A stretch of DNA of 64,000 bases, taken from contig OX940863.1 in NCBI GenBank assembly GCA_954871525.1, forward strand, positions 25,866,001-25,930,000, read 5' to 3'. Positions within the stretch are counted from its first letter, which is position 1, and each line of letters opens with the position of its first letter. The notes under the pieces are model-generated. The model worked only from the letters and a program-made list of their open reading frames with translations. It did no database searches and was not told the DNA's origin. The translations under genes were made by a program, and so were the position numbers. Source of the DNA: Parietaria judaica (Eukaryota; Streptophyta; Magnoliopsida; Rosales; Urticaceae). Positions 9,932 to 21,888 of the stretch are shown here, piece by piece.

Positions 9932-11357
9932 TTATTCAATTTCTGTTGACGGGATATCTAGACGTCGCAACTTGAAAACGTCATCATCATCAAAGTGCTT
10001 AACCTCATCAATGCTCGGTAGCTTCTTCGAAAATGGTGCGATGGTTGTGATGTCTACAGCTTCTTCGTCGAAATATTCTTCTACGTTTTTCGCCTTCACA
10101 TGCACGACGAGAGATAATTCTGGATCAATCGGGTCCGAGACATAAAACACTTGATTTGCTTGGGATGCCATTATAAATGAATCGTTAGCGTAGCCCACTC
10201 ATCTAAAGTCAACAACTGTAACTCCGTAATCGTCGACTTTTACTGGTTGTTGTCCGCCCATTTGCACTTAAACAATGCAACTCGCGAACCAAATTAATCT
10301 AGCTCCCAAATATCTTCTACATAGCCGTAGTAGCTCATAATAGCTTGTACTGGATTCTTATCCTTGGCCGACGCAACATGCATTCCTTCCGCAAATAATG
10401 TATCACCACTGTTTTGTACGGGGTGTTTTTCGTCTCTTTCCCTTGTGTAAAACGTGTACCCGTTAACGTACCACGATGTGTACCTGATTATTACTTGTGA
10501 AGGGCCACCAGAGATCTTCAATAGGGACTCATCATAATGCTTTCTTCTTGGATATAAATATCCATCGAACCACTTTGGAAACGTACGGTTGTGCTATTCT
10601 TGTAGCCATTTTTCATTTTTTGACTTTTTTGGATAAATACGCCTCAACTCATTCACATGCACATCAATAAAGGGCTCCATACCGGGTGAATTGTGCAATA
10701 CATATAGAACGGCTTGCTCCCATTCTTTTCGGTTGATAGTTGAAGGATTTCCTGCGCATTAAAACATCATACTTATTATTAATTATAAATGAAATTATAA
10801 TATATCAAATTATTACCTGAGGATAAGCCTTTTGATTCCGCAACTGCGAGTTTAGGCACCCCAATTGGCGGAGCTTTCGCGCAATGCTCAGCACAAAACT
10901 CAACCGACTCCTCCGCCATATAACACTCGACAATGTTCCATTCTGGCCGATTGTAATTCTTCACATACCCTTTCAAGACTTTCATATATCGCTCGATTGG
11001 ATACATCCACCGTAAAAATATAGGTCCACAAAACTTCACTTCGCGTACTAAATGAACAGTTAAGTGAATCATGATGTCGAAAAATGAGGGTGGAAAGAAC
11101 GTTTCGAACATTTTTTTATCAAGAAATTCAGCTATACTAATTCGATTAGAACTTTCTTCTCTAAAAATGTTAAGCGCGTCGTATTTGAAAGAATAATTAT
11201 TTATTATATAATATATCTTATATACTTTTGCATCGGAATTTAATTTTATATTTCGGTATTCACGGTATTCATAGTCTCGGGTCCAAAAGTTTTGTGGCAC
11301 GGCCCTGGCTACCTCGCAATCAACTATTACATCATAGTAAACTTCTATAAATTTCAT
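9932..11357 (-). pseudogene. tnp2-type CACTA transposase remnant (DUF4218 and DUF4216 parts)
   Basis: The stretch 11110-10850 encodes the DUF4218-like run FFPPSFFDIMIHLTVHLV then RWMYPIERYMK, which is characteristic of plant CACTA transposases. Positions 10760-10520 continue the C-terminal region, and 10521-9932 encode DUF4216-like sequence (HVASAKDKNPVQ, then NQVFYVSDP). The frame is broken by several stops (for example TAG for an expected Trp near 10595, and TAA near 10292) and by at least one frameshift near 10235. The N-terminal and central tnp2 catalytic region is absent, so the gene is 5'-truncated and dead. The residues encoded at 11357-11130 show no similarity I recognise and may be intron. 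Confidence 0.75.
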
Positions 11358-12923
11358 GTGTCAGTTCACTGTTTACTATTTCCTGTATACTTTATATATT
11401 TATACCATATTATACTTACAAATAATATTTATTGAGTGATTTAACGAGGTACAATACAACTAGAAATCAGGGTTCAACTAAAAAAAAAAGACGAAAAACA
11501 AGAAGTTAATTAAACCCGTTACCCATGAAATGTTTCCAAGGTACTTAATTAAACAGTAAACATATATATGATTTATTTTGAGTAGAGATAATTATTTTAG
11601 CAAGGCTTTAGAATCCAGAAATCGAGAGCCGCCTGACGGTCTAATCATATGAGTATAGTGATGTACTCTGATAGAATTTTCATAAGATATATAAAAAAAA
11701 TAAAAAAATACCGATTGTGCATATTAAATTTAAACGGTATATTGATAACCAACGAGTAAATTGACTAATATTTCTTCAAAAATATATTTCAACTTAAATA
11801 ATAATAATAATAATACTAATATTTTACTATATTATTATATTAGCATAATTGCAATAATATCTAGTAGAATTAATCAAATTAAATATTTTAATCCTATTAT
11901 TTAGGAGTTCAAATTTTGATCCATATCTAAAAACCCATATGTACTTAATAAAAGCACTGTATTTGTGTCGCTATTAACTCACTAAACTTGGCCAAACCAA
12001 GGTGCTAAATTTAAGGGCATGCCACCCAAATTTCCTGGGCGCGTCGCTTTTCTGAAGTAAACGACATGAAATCCTTCTTATGTAAATATTATTTATAGCC
12101 CCTAATTAAATTACTCATAAGTTCCTAATTATTTATATTTTAATGATACTATGTAAATAAATTACTAATAGATCCTTAAATAACATGTAAATTGAATGTA
12201 AATTTTTTATTTGTTTCAAAATAATAATTTATATTAAGTAAATAAATTATTTTGAACTTATAAAAAATTAATGTTGAAATACTCAAAATTATTTGATTTT
12301 TCCGTCGGTATGCGGCATGCCCTTTTTTGACTTTTCCATCGATATTTCTACTAACACGCGACATACCCGTAGAATGAGGGGAGCGAAAATGCATAGTCAT
12401 CAGCATTTAAAACGTGGACCAAATAAGGTGACTTCCATTGCAGTTGATTCTAGATTTTTATAATTTTTTTTTTTTTACAAAAACTATATCAATAAATATG
12501 TTTTAAAATCTGTAGCAGGTTTATGCTATATTCTAACCGGAAAAGCCAAAATTTTAAATAAACGTGGGTTTTGAAACCTTGAAGTTTAGTATTACAATAC
12601 AACCTTTTAAATGATTTTTCCAGATAATGGAGAAGTGGTTAACGGAAGATTTGATTTGGGAGCATAGATAGCATAAGAATATCCTAATTAATGCTGACAA
12701 AATTCTGGATAAGAAAATCCAAATCTGCGCCGATCTACATCCCTATTGAATATACATTTTTTTGGTCGTTTCTAGACTATTTACATTTATTTTTAGCTCA
12801 GATTTTAGTGTCCAAATTATAAATTCAATAATATATATAAGTGGGAAATGACTAGTAGTTGCACCTTGACCGTTAGCTACATGAGACCAATTATTGAGTA
12901 TTTCAGCAATATTTATATATACA
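11358..12923. other. AT-rich intergenic DNA, nothing recognised
   Basis: There are only short AT-rich stretches and simple repeats such as an AAT run near 11801-11815. I see no gene or bounded element. Confidence 0.5.
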
Positions 12924-13307
12924 TATAGAGAAACCTTATAATTTATTTCTTATTTCACATAATTTTTAAACTATTCCCGTTTTCTTTTGAAAAATTATTC
13001 CCCAAGACTTCTTTGGATAAGTTTACCAGAAGAAAAGTTTCCTTAACCGTTAAGAAAACTGTCCTAAACGGTAAAGAAAATTGTCCTAAACATTAAAAAA
13101 AATGTCATAAATATTAAATTATAAAGAAAAAGTGTCTTCAATTGTATAAAAAAGTGTCCTCAATTATTTTACGCTCAAGGTTAGTTAACTAAAAGGTAAT
13201 ATTATCCTAAAAAGTCTAGGGGAATAATTTTTTATAAAATGAGAATAAATTCCAAATATTATGTGAAATAGAGAATAAGTTATTAAATTTTCCTATAAAT
13301 ATATTGT
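12924..13307. mobile_element. Inverted-repeat MITE, TATAGGGAAAC family member 1
   Basis: The left arm (from TATAGAGAAACC near 12924 through TTATTTCACATAAT to ATTATTCCCC near 13005) pairs with the right arm (about 13218-13307) over about 85 bp with mismatches. The interior carries repeated ACTGTCCTAAAC-like motifs. Both ends abut TATA-rich sequence. The same termini recur at 19898 and 40152. Confidence 0.65.
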
Positions 13308-13314
13308 TGGAAAA

Positions 13315-14025
13315 AATTGCAGTTAAATAAAATTGAGATAGCGTCGAGTCGGTCGAAATGTCGAACACTCGAGACGAACGCTCTATCCAATTACCGGGAT
13401 TTGTTCCGACGTTCAAACGTTACGTAAAACGGTTATGACCGTTATGAATATTGAATTCAATTTATTACGTTTCGGATTAATTGCAATTTATTATTAGCCG
13501 TTATAGAATTGATTCGCAATCAATTCAATGTCTCAATCCCGCGTCTATAAATTGACGGTGACCTCGACCCATTTCGACACACCGCTTGCAAAACAATTTC
13601 CGAAAACTCTCTCAAGATATTAGAATTTGCTTCTTAGTTTTTCACTCCGCAAATTCAGTTTTTATGCTTCCCAATGTTTCTTTGTCGTGAGTCTTTCGGT
13701 AACGGAGTTCAAGAAGATTCGGTTCGCCGGCGGACTTCGAAGTGCTACGGAGTTCCTGGTCGTCCCGTTATATCCTGGGAAGCTAATCGCCTAACGAACC
13801 TCAAGCACGTAGAGGAGGCGAATCAAGCTTTAAGGAGAGCGTCCAACGCGTCTCGGGAACCGCTGACGGTCTTCTCTTTTACATGATATCAAGAACCTTT
13901 TTCCAGTTCAAAGCGACAATGCTCGTCGATCCAAGAACACAGCCATACGTATTTCGAATCTCTTCGATACTGTTTTTCGTTATTTTATTTCTCATATATC
14001 ATCATTTATAGAAATATACCCAACA
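13315..14025 (+). mobile_element. Solo LTR with 5-bp target duplication TATAT
   Basis: It begins TGTTGGAAAAA and ends TACCCAACA (TGTTGG/CCAACA inverted ends) and is flanked on both sides by TATAT (13310-13314 and 14026-14030). It is 711 bp long, with a TATA-like CTATAAATTG at about 13544. No internal retrotransposon sequence adjoins it, so the internal part was lost by LTR-LTR recombination. The superfamily (copia or gypsy) cannot be told from the LTR alone. Confidence 0.85.
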
Positions 14026-14593
14026 TATATACGTTGGTCTTACAGACTCACTTATTAAATTTTTATTTAGACGCACAAGACGTCAGACCAAATCATTCAC
14101 TTGAAATAAACTTATTGAAATGATAGTGATCAAATCCCGCCCATAAATTGTGGGGAAATTCATTAAAAGTTTGAAAATAGAAAATGAAAAAATTAACACG
14201 AAAATTTAAATTGAACAAAATTTAAAATTGAGATATTCTCGATATAAGTGTCGAAAAATAGTAAAAATAGCAGAATATTTCCTTTTACGTGGCAATATTA
14301 ATGAAGCGAGAAACATCTGTTTAGCTTTAAAGCGAGAAAAATCTTCACTTTGTTATTCTGTTTTTGGCTCTCGCTTAACTATTTAGAGTTTAGGGTTTTA
14401 GGATTTATCATCAATATTTTTCTATCACATGCAAATCCAAACAATATTCACCAATATATAGTGACACTCGCTAGTATTAAAGTGGTACAAAATGACAAAT
14501 AAACTGAATGTGAAGTTTACAATTAAAACTCTCAAATAACTGAACTTAAACATATAATTCATTATTCAAATTTAAAACAACAATAAGTAATTA
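14026..14593. other. Intergenic, 3' flank of the purine permease gene
   Basis: AT-rich, with no gene seen. It includes the probable 3' untranslated and polyadenylation region of the minus-strand transporter gene. Confidence 0.5.
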
Positions 14594-15793
14594 TCACCCA
14601 TCAAGCTCTTCCACTCTTGGAAACCTAGAAACAGCTTCATTGTTAATCTCCGTTCCTTGCACGATCTTGGGCTTATGATACTCGTCGATGTAATGCTGAT
14701 AAGTATAAGAAACAAAACCCCACAGTGCTAAAACGAGCGATACCGCCTTAACACCGTTCATTTTGTCGTGGAAAGTGATCACGGCGGCGATTTGGATCAA
14801 TGGCAAGCTCAGCGCGGCAATCACGTTGGCGAAGAGCGCCGCGACTTCAAAGATCAGCCCCATCGACCCAACAGTAGACATCTCGAAGCACACGGTGCTC
14901 CAAAAGATCGTCATCACATAAGAAACTTTCCCGAGCTCGAACTCATTCATCTCCCGGTGGAGAGTCTGCCATTCCCCGCTTACAAAGAGGCCGATCATGG
15001 ACACACACGTGGCGACGAGGTATTGATAGAACACAACCTCGATGACGACCGCGACGCGGCCGTCCTTGATCACTTTGCGGAAGAACAGCTGTGTGGAGGC
15101 GAGCATGAGGCCAAGCCCAGCCGCGCTTCCCAACGTGCAGAGGAAGCCGAGCACGTATTTTCCATGGGGCACCCCAGGGGCGCCTGAGGAGCCATCGGAA
15201 TTGAGGACGAGGACGACGGAGGATAGGATAAGTAGGAGGACAGAGTTGAGGATTAGGAACGTCAGCTTCTGCCCATTGAGGAGGAACGAGAACACGGCTG
15301 TGAATGCCAGCTGTGACGTCCCGATTAGGGTTAGGGTCGTCACAGGAAGGTACAAGAGCCCGATCGATCCCATGTAGCAGATTGCGGCCACGGCGAGGCC
15401 GAGGGTTATGTAGACGGAAGCGAGGGCTAGCTTGGAGGGTTTCGGCTGCGGAGTGGTTCGGTTGTTGGCAGTGTTTTTAGCTGCTCTTGTGAAGAAGAAG
15501 TAGAAGGGGATGAGAATTGGGAAGCCAGCCATTTGGACCAAGGTTCCCATCCATTTGCTTTGGCCTCCTTTGGTGAAGTAGAGCCGTGTCAAGAGCATTG
15601 CTGCAGTCTGTCCAGCGAGGAGGAGAAGGGCGTATATGGCGGTGCGGAACCACAAGGCGTAGCTCCGTCTCCGGCGAGTGCACGTGGGATGGTGTGATGA
15701 GTCGTGGTTGTCGATATTGTTGAGTTCAGAACGTGAAGGGCCTGAAGTTTCGTTGCCTTTGTTCTCTCTATCACCTTTGAGTTGTGAAAACAA
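14594..15793 (-). CDS. Purine permease (PUP) family transporter, main exon
   Basis: This is an open frame of 399 codons for a polytopic membrane protein with about ten hydrophobic segments. It has hallmarks of the plant purine permease family (drug/metabolite transporter superfamily): LLLAGQTAAMLLTRLYF at the first segment, GGQSKWMGTLVQMAGFPILIP, and GLLYLPVTTLTLIGTSQLAF. Family members move cytokinin bases, adenine or alkaloids with protons across plasma or vacuolar membranes; the substrate here cannot be inferred. The frame opens at a TTG, not an ATG, and the next Met is already inside the first membrane segment. The true start must therefore be in a short upstream exon, with an acceptor possibly around 15780. 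The charged N-terminal 45 residues look cytosolic. The C-terminal end (EELDG then stop) fits the family length. Confidence 0.88.
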   Translation of the reverse strand: MFSQLKGDRENKGNETSGPSRSELNNIDNHDSSHHPTCTRRRRSYALWFRTAIYALLLLAGQTAAMLLTRLYFTKGGQSKWMGTLVQMAGFPILIPFYFFFTRAAKNTANNRTTPQPKPSKLALASVYITLGLAVAAICYMGSIGLLYLPVTTLTLIGTSQLAFTAVFSFLLNGQKLTFLILNSVLLLILSSVVLVLNSDGSSGAPGVPHGKYVLGFLCTLGSAAGLGLMLASTQLFFRKVIKDGRVAVVIEVVFYQYLVATCVSMIGLFVSGEWQTLHREMNEFELGKVSYVMTIFWSTVCFEMSTVGSMGLIFEVAALFANVIAALSLPLIQIAAVITFHDKMNGVKAVSLVLALWGFVSYTYQHYIDEYHKPKIVQGTEINNEAVSRFPRVEELDG

Positions 15794-17726
15794 AGTGTAG
15801 ACAAATTAGTAGTGATTGTAAACAAATTCTATTGATACTTTCCGATTATCAAACATTGGTTTAAATCTTAACTCTCACATGTATTCGATCTAAACACTAA
15901 CAGGATCTTACATCTTCAAACCGTAATATTAAGTGCTTAATCCGTGATAAACAAACTACTAATTTACAAATACTTGTAGCGCAGATATCACATTTCTTCA
16001 ATACAAAAATCTTTGAAGACAAGTCACTAGTGATTGCCATTTACTATTTCCTTGTAGTCACAAAATGTAAAGCTATATATCCTTAAAACATGTATTTGAT
16101 AGTTACGTAACTAAGAAATAAGATAACATCTTGTTATCTAAAAAATCTTAGTTAGGACCATGCTATTAAATTACACTAACGATTCATTCACTAATGTCTT
16201 ATGATCATGAAGTATTAATTTTGACCCTATATGTTGACATATATGTGTAATTTTAATGATCAATAATATTCACGTTTGCGCAAAACCAAAAAATTAAAAT
16301 CATATCGATAATTCATAGCTGTTTAGAGCGAAAATAATTCATATATATATTTATTTATTTTTATTAAAGTTTGGTTTTTTTGAATTGTCTACGTTCGTAA
16401 TAATATGTATTTGACCAAAGGAAAAAAGTATTGCATAGTGGACGTCAAGATTAATAATGCATCAATAGTTAATGTTCTTTTCCAATTTTAAGTGCACCAC
16501 GAAAGTCACGTGAGTATATTACAATGATTGGAAAATAATATATGTAAATTAATAACAGTAATTACGGTCAGTTTTATATTTTAAATATGAATTTTTTAAC
16601 ATTTCAAGTGTGAAAGTGAAAGTATAAATAATTTTTTGTACAAAATTTTGTGTCTTGAACGATAATAAAACATATTACTATTACGTATATAAATTTTTTA
16701 AGGAAGTGCTTAAAATTTCGGGCCCTATAAGCGCACGCCTCCTTCGCCGATAGTAAAGGCTCGGTGGCTGTAATATTACCCCACTAATCTCAACTAAAAT
16801 AAAATTAAATATAGTTTTATACATGAAGATAGAATCGAATTAAACATGTGTTATAACATGTGTTTATAACATAAAAAGGAAAAACACATATTTTTTGATC
16901 GAGTGCATTTATTAACAAATGATTATGGAAACGAAAGGCAAAATAAAGAAGTAGTATTTATTGATATTCCCTTTGACTAACCCATATGTTGATCAATTAA
17001 TTCATATGATCATATACTAAATATAATTATTACCTAATACGTGAAGCTGAACTTCTTGAGCTCCTTCCATGTCTGAGAGGTTTCAGCCACACAGTGTTGA
17101 GCTTGAAACACACAATAATTTCCTGAGCTTTGTTTACTACATTATATATCTTTGGTCCAAATAATACATTATTGAAAAGATTATATATGTATATATATGA
17201 TATTAAATAATAGCGAATTATATGAGTGTCACTCTCATATATTGGCGAGCCCACCTAACTGTCTTCTAAATATAGCACCACATGTTTTGCCAGTCAGAAA
17301 CCACCAATAAAATAGCTAGTGAGATCTTTCGGATAAATAGTCAATCTTTAATTTGTTGGATCATTTGTTTCATGTTATCGTTGAGGTATGTTACAAGAGG
17401 GACAGGCGTGAGTATATATAATTTAAACTTCGATAACATTAATTATTCAACACTTTTGTTAAACTAGAGAGCCATTCGCATCTCTAGCTCAATACATGTT
17501 AAATCGAAATGGACAGAATCGGTCCTGATCTGATATGTGGCTCAATACTATTGTCATCGAACAAAAAGATTTAAGTATAGTAACACACTTGGTACAAGGA
17601 TAATTATAACGCAAATATTCTTAATGTTGACAATCATTTATAACTAATGTGTAAAAGTGTGGCAAGTTTTATTTTTTTATGCAATAAAGTGAAAAGAATA
17701 GTTTAATATATTGTTCGTTAATTTTA
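15794..17726. other. Upstream region of the PUP gene and intergenic DNA
   Basis: The missing first exon and promoter of the permease gene should lie here, but I could not choose one convincingly. The rest is AT-rich with no bounded element. A short GC-rich patch at 16718-16770 is unexplained. Confidence 0.45.
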
Positions 17727-18194
17727 GGGTTAATGACGGCAAAAATACCCAAAGTTTGGTCAAAGAACCCCTCGTGTACCCAAAGTTTAAAAGTAGTGGC
17801 AAAAATACCCAAAGTCACATTTAGGGAGTTAACCACTCCTTTCTCGTAACGTCGTTAACTTACCTATTGACTATGGCCACGTGGACAAATTTGTTTTGTT
17901 AAGTGTAATCATTAGCGGTTCAATTAGTTGTATCAAATAGTATTAACTAGGGGTTTAATTCGTTGTTTTGTCGTAAACGAGACTGATGTGGGCTCGTTCA
18001 CGTGGCAAAATTGTTATGCTAACAACCCACGTTTGTCCACGTGGCCATAGTTAAAGGGTAAGTTAACGACGTTACGAGAATGGAGTGGTCAACTCCCCAA
18101 ATGCGACTTTGGGTATTTTTGCCACCACTTTTAAACTTTGGGTACACGAGGGGTTCTTTGACCAAACTTTGGGTATTTTTGCGGTCATTAACCC
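17727..18194. mobile_element. Mutator-like MITE with ~170-bp inverted repeats and perfect 9-bp duplication
   Basis: It starts GGGTTAATGACGGCAAAAAT and ends with the near-exact inverse. The arms pair for about 170 bp, including GTTTGGTCAAAGAACCCC, CTCGTAACGTCGTTAACTTACC and CTATGGCCACGTGGACAAA, with few mismatches. It is flanked by identical 9-bp TTAATTTTA (17718-17726 and 18195-18203), the target-site size of Mutator-like elements. At 468 bp it has no coding capacity. Confidence 0.92.
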
Positions 18195-18203
18195 TTAATT
18201 TTA

Positions 18204-19608
18204 TTTAAAACGTACCAATTAAATTGACATGAAAAATAAAGTTTGACTATATGATAATAAATCAATCATATAAAAACGCATACAGCTGTCATATTAAAAA
18301 CAAAAATTTCACAGTTTTAGGTTTTTGGAAATAAACAAGTATTTTTGTCCCAATCATCCTAAAATTAGGTTACCGACATATAAATCGTTACTATGTGATA
18401 TAAACCATAAATCTTTTTATCATTAATTATTGGCAAAAGCCCAATGGATCTAGCAAATTGTCTAAGGATTATTAATGTATTCGGCCCAAAATTTCATTGG
18501 GTATTTTGCAGGTCCAATTTAGCAGGAAGGAGTCAACTATTCTCGCCGTTTTTCCGGAATATTCTGTAATTATCTACTCATAGACTCAGTTAAAATGAGA
18601 ATATCGAAGAACTGGTCACATGGGTGCGTAGCCATCGTCTCAAGCTTCAATTTGATATATAAAATGCGCAAACTCGATACCCGAACAAGAAGTTATGGCC
18701 TCTTGAAGACAGCACATGCTGAAACTGGTCGCCTTGTCGACAAGGTGATCGCCCGATCAACGAGACTGGTCTCCAACAATATCGAATACACTAATAAAGG
18801 CGCATTTAAGTACCTTAAAGCCCGGAATGATGACATGACAATCAATGACAGAATTCAATGAAAATTTCAGCTCAAGAAAAAGAGTTAATGGTGATTTATG
18901 AAGCTCTTGGCATCCAAAACAGCTCACCATCAAGACAGACTTAAGAGCTCATTTACTCGGCACAGTGAAAATAACGAATCCATAACAACCATGTGTGGAA
19001 TCTAAGACAATAATCACGGGGGACGTAGCCATTAAAACGGGGTAAACTTCCTTTAAAAAAAAATCTTTTTGTCTCATACTTGTTCGCTTTAGTTGACCGC
19101 AGACCATTCGAGTTAACTTTAACAGGAGCTGCCGATCCCACATTCATAAATTAAAAGCGGAGTTAAACACGTGTCGCTCCGTTATTGTTATGGTGATTTT
19201 TCACCTCAACATAAACTTAAATGTGTACTCTTTCCTCTAAAGTGTTAAATTTAAAATGTTACTACTGGACAGAGATATTTGAACGGAAATCGCATAAAAA
19301 TCAAATGATTGTTGCTAATTAGGATTACGATCCAGGAAACCGGAATCCTCTTGGCCATTCCTTGTACATTCTTGATGGTTCTCAAAGACCCGAGTCTCCA
19401 ATAGTCCCCCATGTTCACCTCTAATACGCCAAGTCGGGAATGCTAGTTCCTTATTAGATCACATGAGGGGCATGAATTCTTTGACTCGGGGCAGAAAAAG
19501 TTCGATTACACACATAGGCGATGCAAAATGAAGAAATACCATTAGGACCATAGAATTTTAGTTTCGAAATAAAGAAATATCGTTAATAATTAACAACGAC
19601 AAAAAAAT
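18204..19608. other. Intergenic, degraded unclassified sequence
   Basis: There is no supported gene. The stretch 18595-18861 has a short frame on the plus strand without recognisable domains. Positions 19330-19510 are GC-richer and look like an old unclassified repeat. Confidence 0.4.
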
Positions 19609-19782
19609 ACAGTAAAATCTATAGAAATTAAGTATTGTCAGAATCATAGAATTTTATTATATTATCGATATTATTAATTTATCAAGGTTTAGTGATGTTA
19701 TTGAGAGTCGGGATCTTACAAAAATGTTATTTAATCGAGATTATTAATTTATCGATTATTAATTTAACGAGGTTCTACTGTA
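19609..19782 (+). mobile_element. AGTAAAACCTC-ended MITE, copy 1
   Basis: It begins ACAGTAAAATCTATAG and ends GAGGTTCTACTGTA, a short terminal inverted repeat. Internal phrases such as ATTAATTTATC and TTAACGAGGTTCTACT recur in the copies at 24914, 35483 and 45863. Confidence 0.7.
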
Positions 19783-19897
19783 ACAAAGTGTACCTAAATG
19801 TGCTAAATTAACTTAAAATTAAATAATAATATTCCTAAAAAAAAAAATCAAATGAGATCTATATGATAATTTACTATCTTCTAAAACATAAATATTT

Positions 19898-20423
19898 ATA
19901 TAGGGGGAAATTTGGAAAAATATTCTCCAAAACACAAGCTCAACGTTTTCTATTCCCGTTTTTACTAAATCTGAATAATTATTCCCTAAACTGTATTTTA
20001 CTTCATTTTAGACAAAAATACTATTTTTTTTTCTACTTGAGTTGAGAAACTTTTATTTTAGACAAATTTTTGTCACAAAGTTGGACAATTTAATGAGTAA
20101 AGTTTGACAGTTTCTAGTATTTAAAAAAATAATTAAAGAGTAGAATAAAATAGTATGTAATAATTAGGCAATATAAAAAATTAGTTGGACAATATTATCT
20201 TATCTTAACTTTGACATTTTTTCGAGTATGGGTTGATAATTTTTGACACAATGTTTGACAGTTCTATTAGTAGAGTCTGACAGATTCTCAACTCAAGTAC
20301 AGAAAACAACATTTCTGTCAAAAATGAGCTAAAATACAGTTTGGGAAATGATTATTTCGATTTAGTAAAAAAGGGAATAGAAAACGTCGAACTTGGGTTT
20401 TGGGGAATATTTTTCAAGTTTCC

Positions 20424-20427
<4 letters not shown>
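19898..20427. mobile_element. Inverted-repeat MITE, TATAGGGAAAC family member 2
   Basis: The left arm begins TATAGGGGGAAATTTGGAA and runs through TTTTCTATTCCCG and AATAATTATTCCCTAAACTG. It pairs with the right arm (about 20290-20427), which ends AAGTTTCCATATA in a (TA)n tract. The arms are about 130-140 bp. The interior carries TTTGACAGTTT-like repeats similar to the members at 12924 and 40152. Confidence 0.75.
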
Positions 20428-20454
<27 letters not shown>

Positions 20455-21364
20455 TTTGAACATTATCGTTTAGAGTTAAGTTTGTTCTTGTTGAAAGTAG
20501 AGGACCCAGACCTGAATTTTCTCATATCCGGAACTCGAATATTTTGAGTTTTAGAAAATCAAAATCTGCATCCGGCATTTAAATGTTTAAAAACCCTGAT
20601 TTCCGGATGCGACTTTAAAGCAGGATTTAAGATCGAAATCCAGATTTGAAATCTGGATCCGGGTTTATTAATAAATATTGCATAAAAAAATATAATTTTA
20701 CAATACAAAAACAATTTATTATGCTAAATTTCTTACGTACATATTAAGTTGCAAAAATACAAAAAAAAATGACATGAGAAGAATAAACTATACCAATAAG
20801 AGAAAAGTTCATTGAAAAGAAAAAAAAAATACTAAAAAACGGGTTTGAATAACCTATAACCCAGGTACCGAGTTTTTTTAATCCCTAAACGTGGAACTGG
20901 TTTTTAATCCAGATGCAATTTTAATAAACCGGTCCCGGTTTAACTCATGATTGTGATTTTTTTTAATAAAATAATTGCAGTCGGAATGTGATTTATGACC
21001 CACATTTCCAAAAACAAAACAAACAAAAATAAATACATCCCTACTTGTATTACTGTGTGGACCGGCCACAACATTTACTTTCTGCAATAGTCAAGAGTCT
21101 AATCCTTAACCAAGAGCATAAAATGAAGAGTTCGAGGACGCCATTCTTGACACGATGATAGCTTGAAATGTGTTAATTATGTGACATTGTGAGTTGTGAC
21201 CTAACTTTTGTCGTAAATAATTTTTTAAACGAATGCGATCAATCATTGCTGAATTTCTGAAGTTTCATGAAAATATATTTTTAATAACGTGATTGAAATA
21301 TCTAAAACTTCAATTAATATTGATATATGTACCTAAGTTTATTCAAAATGATGGGCATATTTTC
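20428..21364. other. Intergenic DNA with old transposon-like fragments
   Basis: A (TA)n tract opens the stretch. Positions 20490-20960 contain repeated CCGGATCCGGGT/ACCGGTCCCGG-like fragments resembling decayed hAT MITEs, but I could not define ends. No gene seen. Confidence 0.4.
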
Positions 21365-21880
21365 TAGGGGTGGCAATTTGGGGCCAGACACGAAACACGC
21401 AACGATTACAGCACGATCTAAACGGGTCTGGGTCTACCGTATATGGATCTGGGGCCAACCGCTTCGAACACGATTAAATAACGGGTAAACACAACACGAA
21501 TATGATAACACGATGGGACCTAATTAGACACGATTAAGGAGCAAAAAGTTGTATTTTATATATGTTAGTAGGTATTTTAATATTTATTATGTATGAAATT
21601 TATGTTTTTTTTACTTATTTATTACATCGTATAATTGATGAACTAAAAAAATGTTAGTAAATTTTAAAATCTTAGATAAGATAATTAAATAAATTAAGTT
21701 AAATGAGTATTAATTGAATTAATTTAACATTTTAAAATACGTGAATATGTTAAATGGGTTAAACGGGTAGACACGATAAACACGGTATTTAAATGGGGCG
21801 GGTCTGGGTCTACATAAAATAAGTAAAAAACGATTAAAACCCGGCACGAACATGACACGAAACCCAAATTGTCACCCCTA
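21365..21880. mobile_element. hAT-type MITE with perfect 8-bp duplication ATATTTTC
   Basis: The terminal inverted repeats are TAGGGGTGGCAATTTGGG and CCCAAATTGTCACCCCTA. Both flanks are ATATTTTC (21357-21364 and 21881-21888). The 8-bp duplication and TAGGGG terminus fit hAT elements. The interior has GGGTCTGGGTCTAC near both ends and no ORF. Confidence 0.92.
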
Positions 21881-21888
21881 ATATTTTC

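Larger units (their letters stand above)
950..11357 (-). mobile_element. Decayed autonomous-type CACTA (En/Spm) complex, called CACTA-A
   Basis: The left terminus begins CACTAGTACAAATAAGGG at 950 and is followed to about 1440 by subterminal repeats built on GTGTCGTCGG and GCCGCGGC. On the minus strand come a tnp2-type transposase remnant (about 11357-9932) and a Transposase_24-Ulp1 gene (8149-1706), the usual two-gene content of such elements. I found no matching right terminus (a TTTGTACTAGTG-like end), so the right side is truncated near or beyond 11.1 kb. Repeats of the subterminal type also occur internally at 8640-8990 and 9640-9780, so this may be two related elements fused by deletion rather than one. 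Confidence 0.75.

Noticed and set aside
15042..15377. Plus-strand ORFs over the purine permease
   Set aside because: They are shadows of the GC-rich minus-strand exon with no domain of their own.
18595..18861. Plus-strand 88-codon ORF as a gene
   Set aside because: No recognisable domain and no support from context; it lies in degraded repeat-like DNA.
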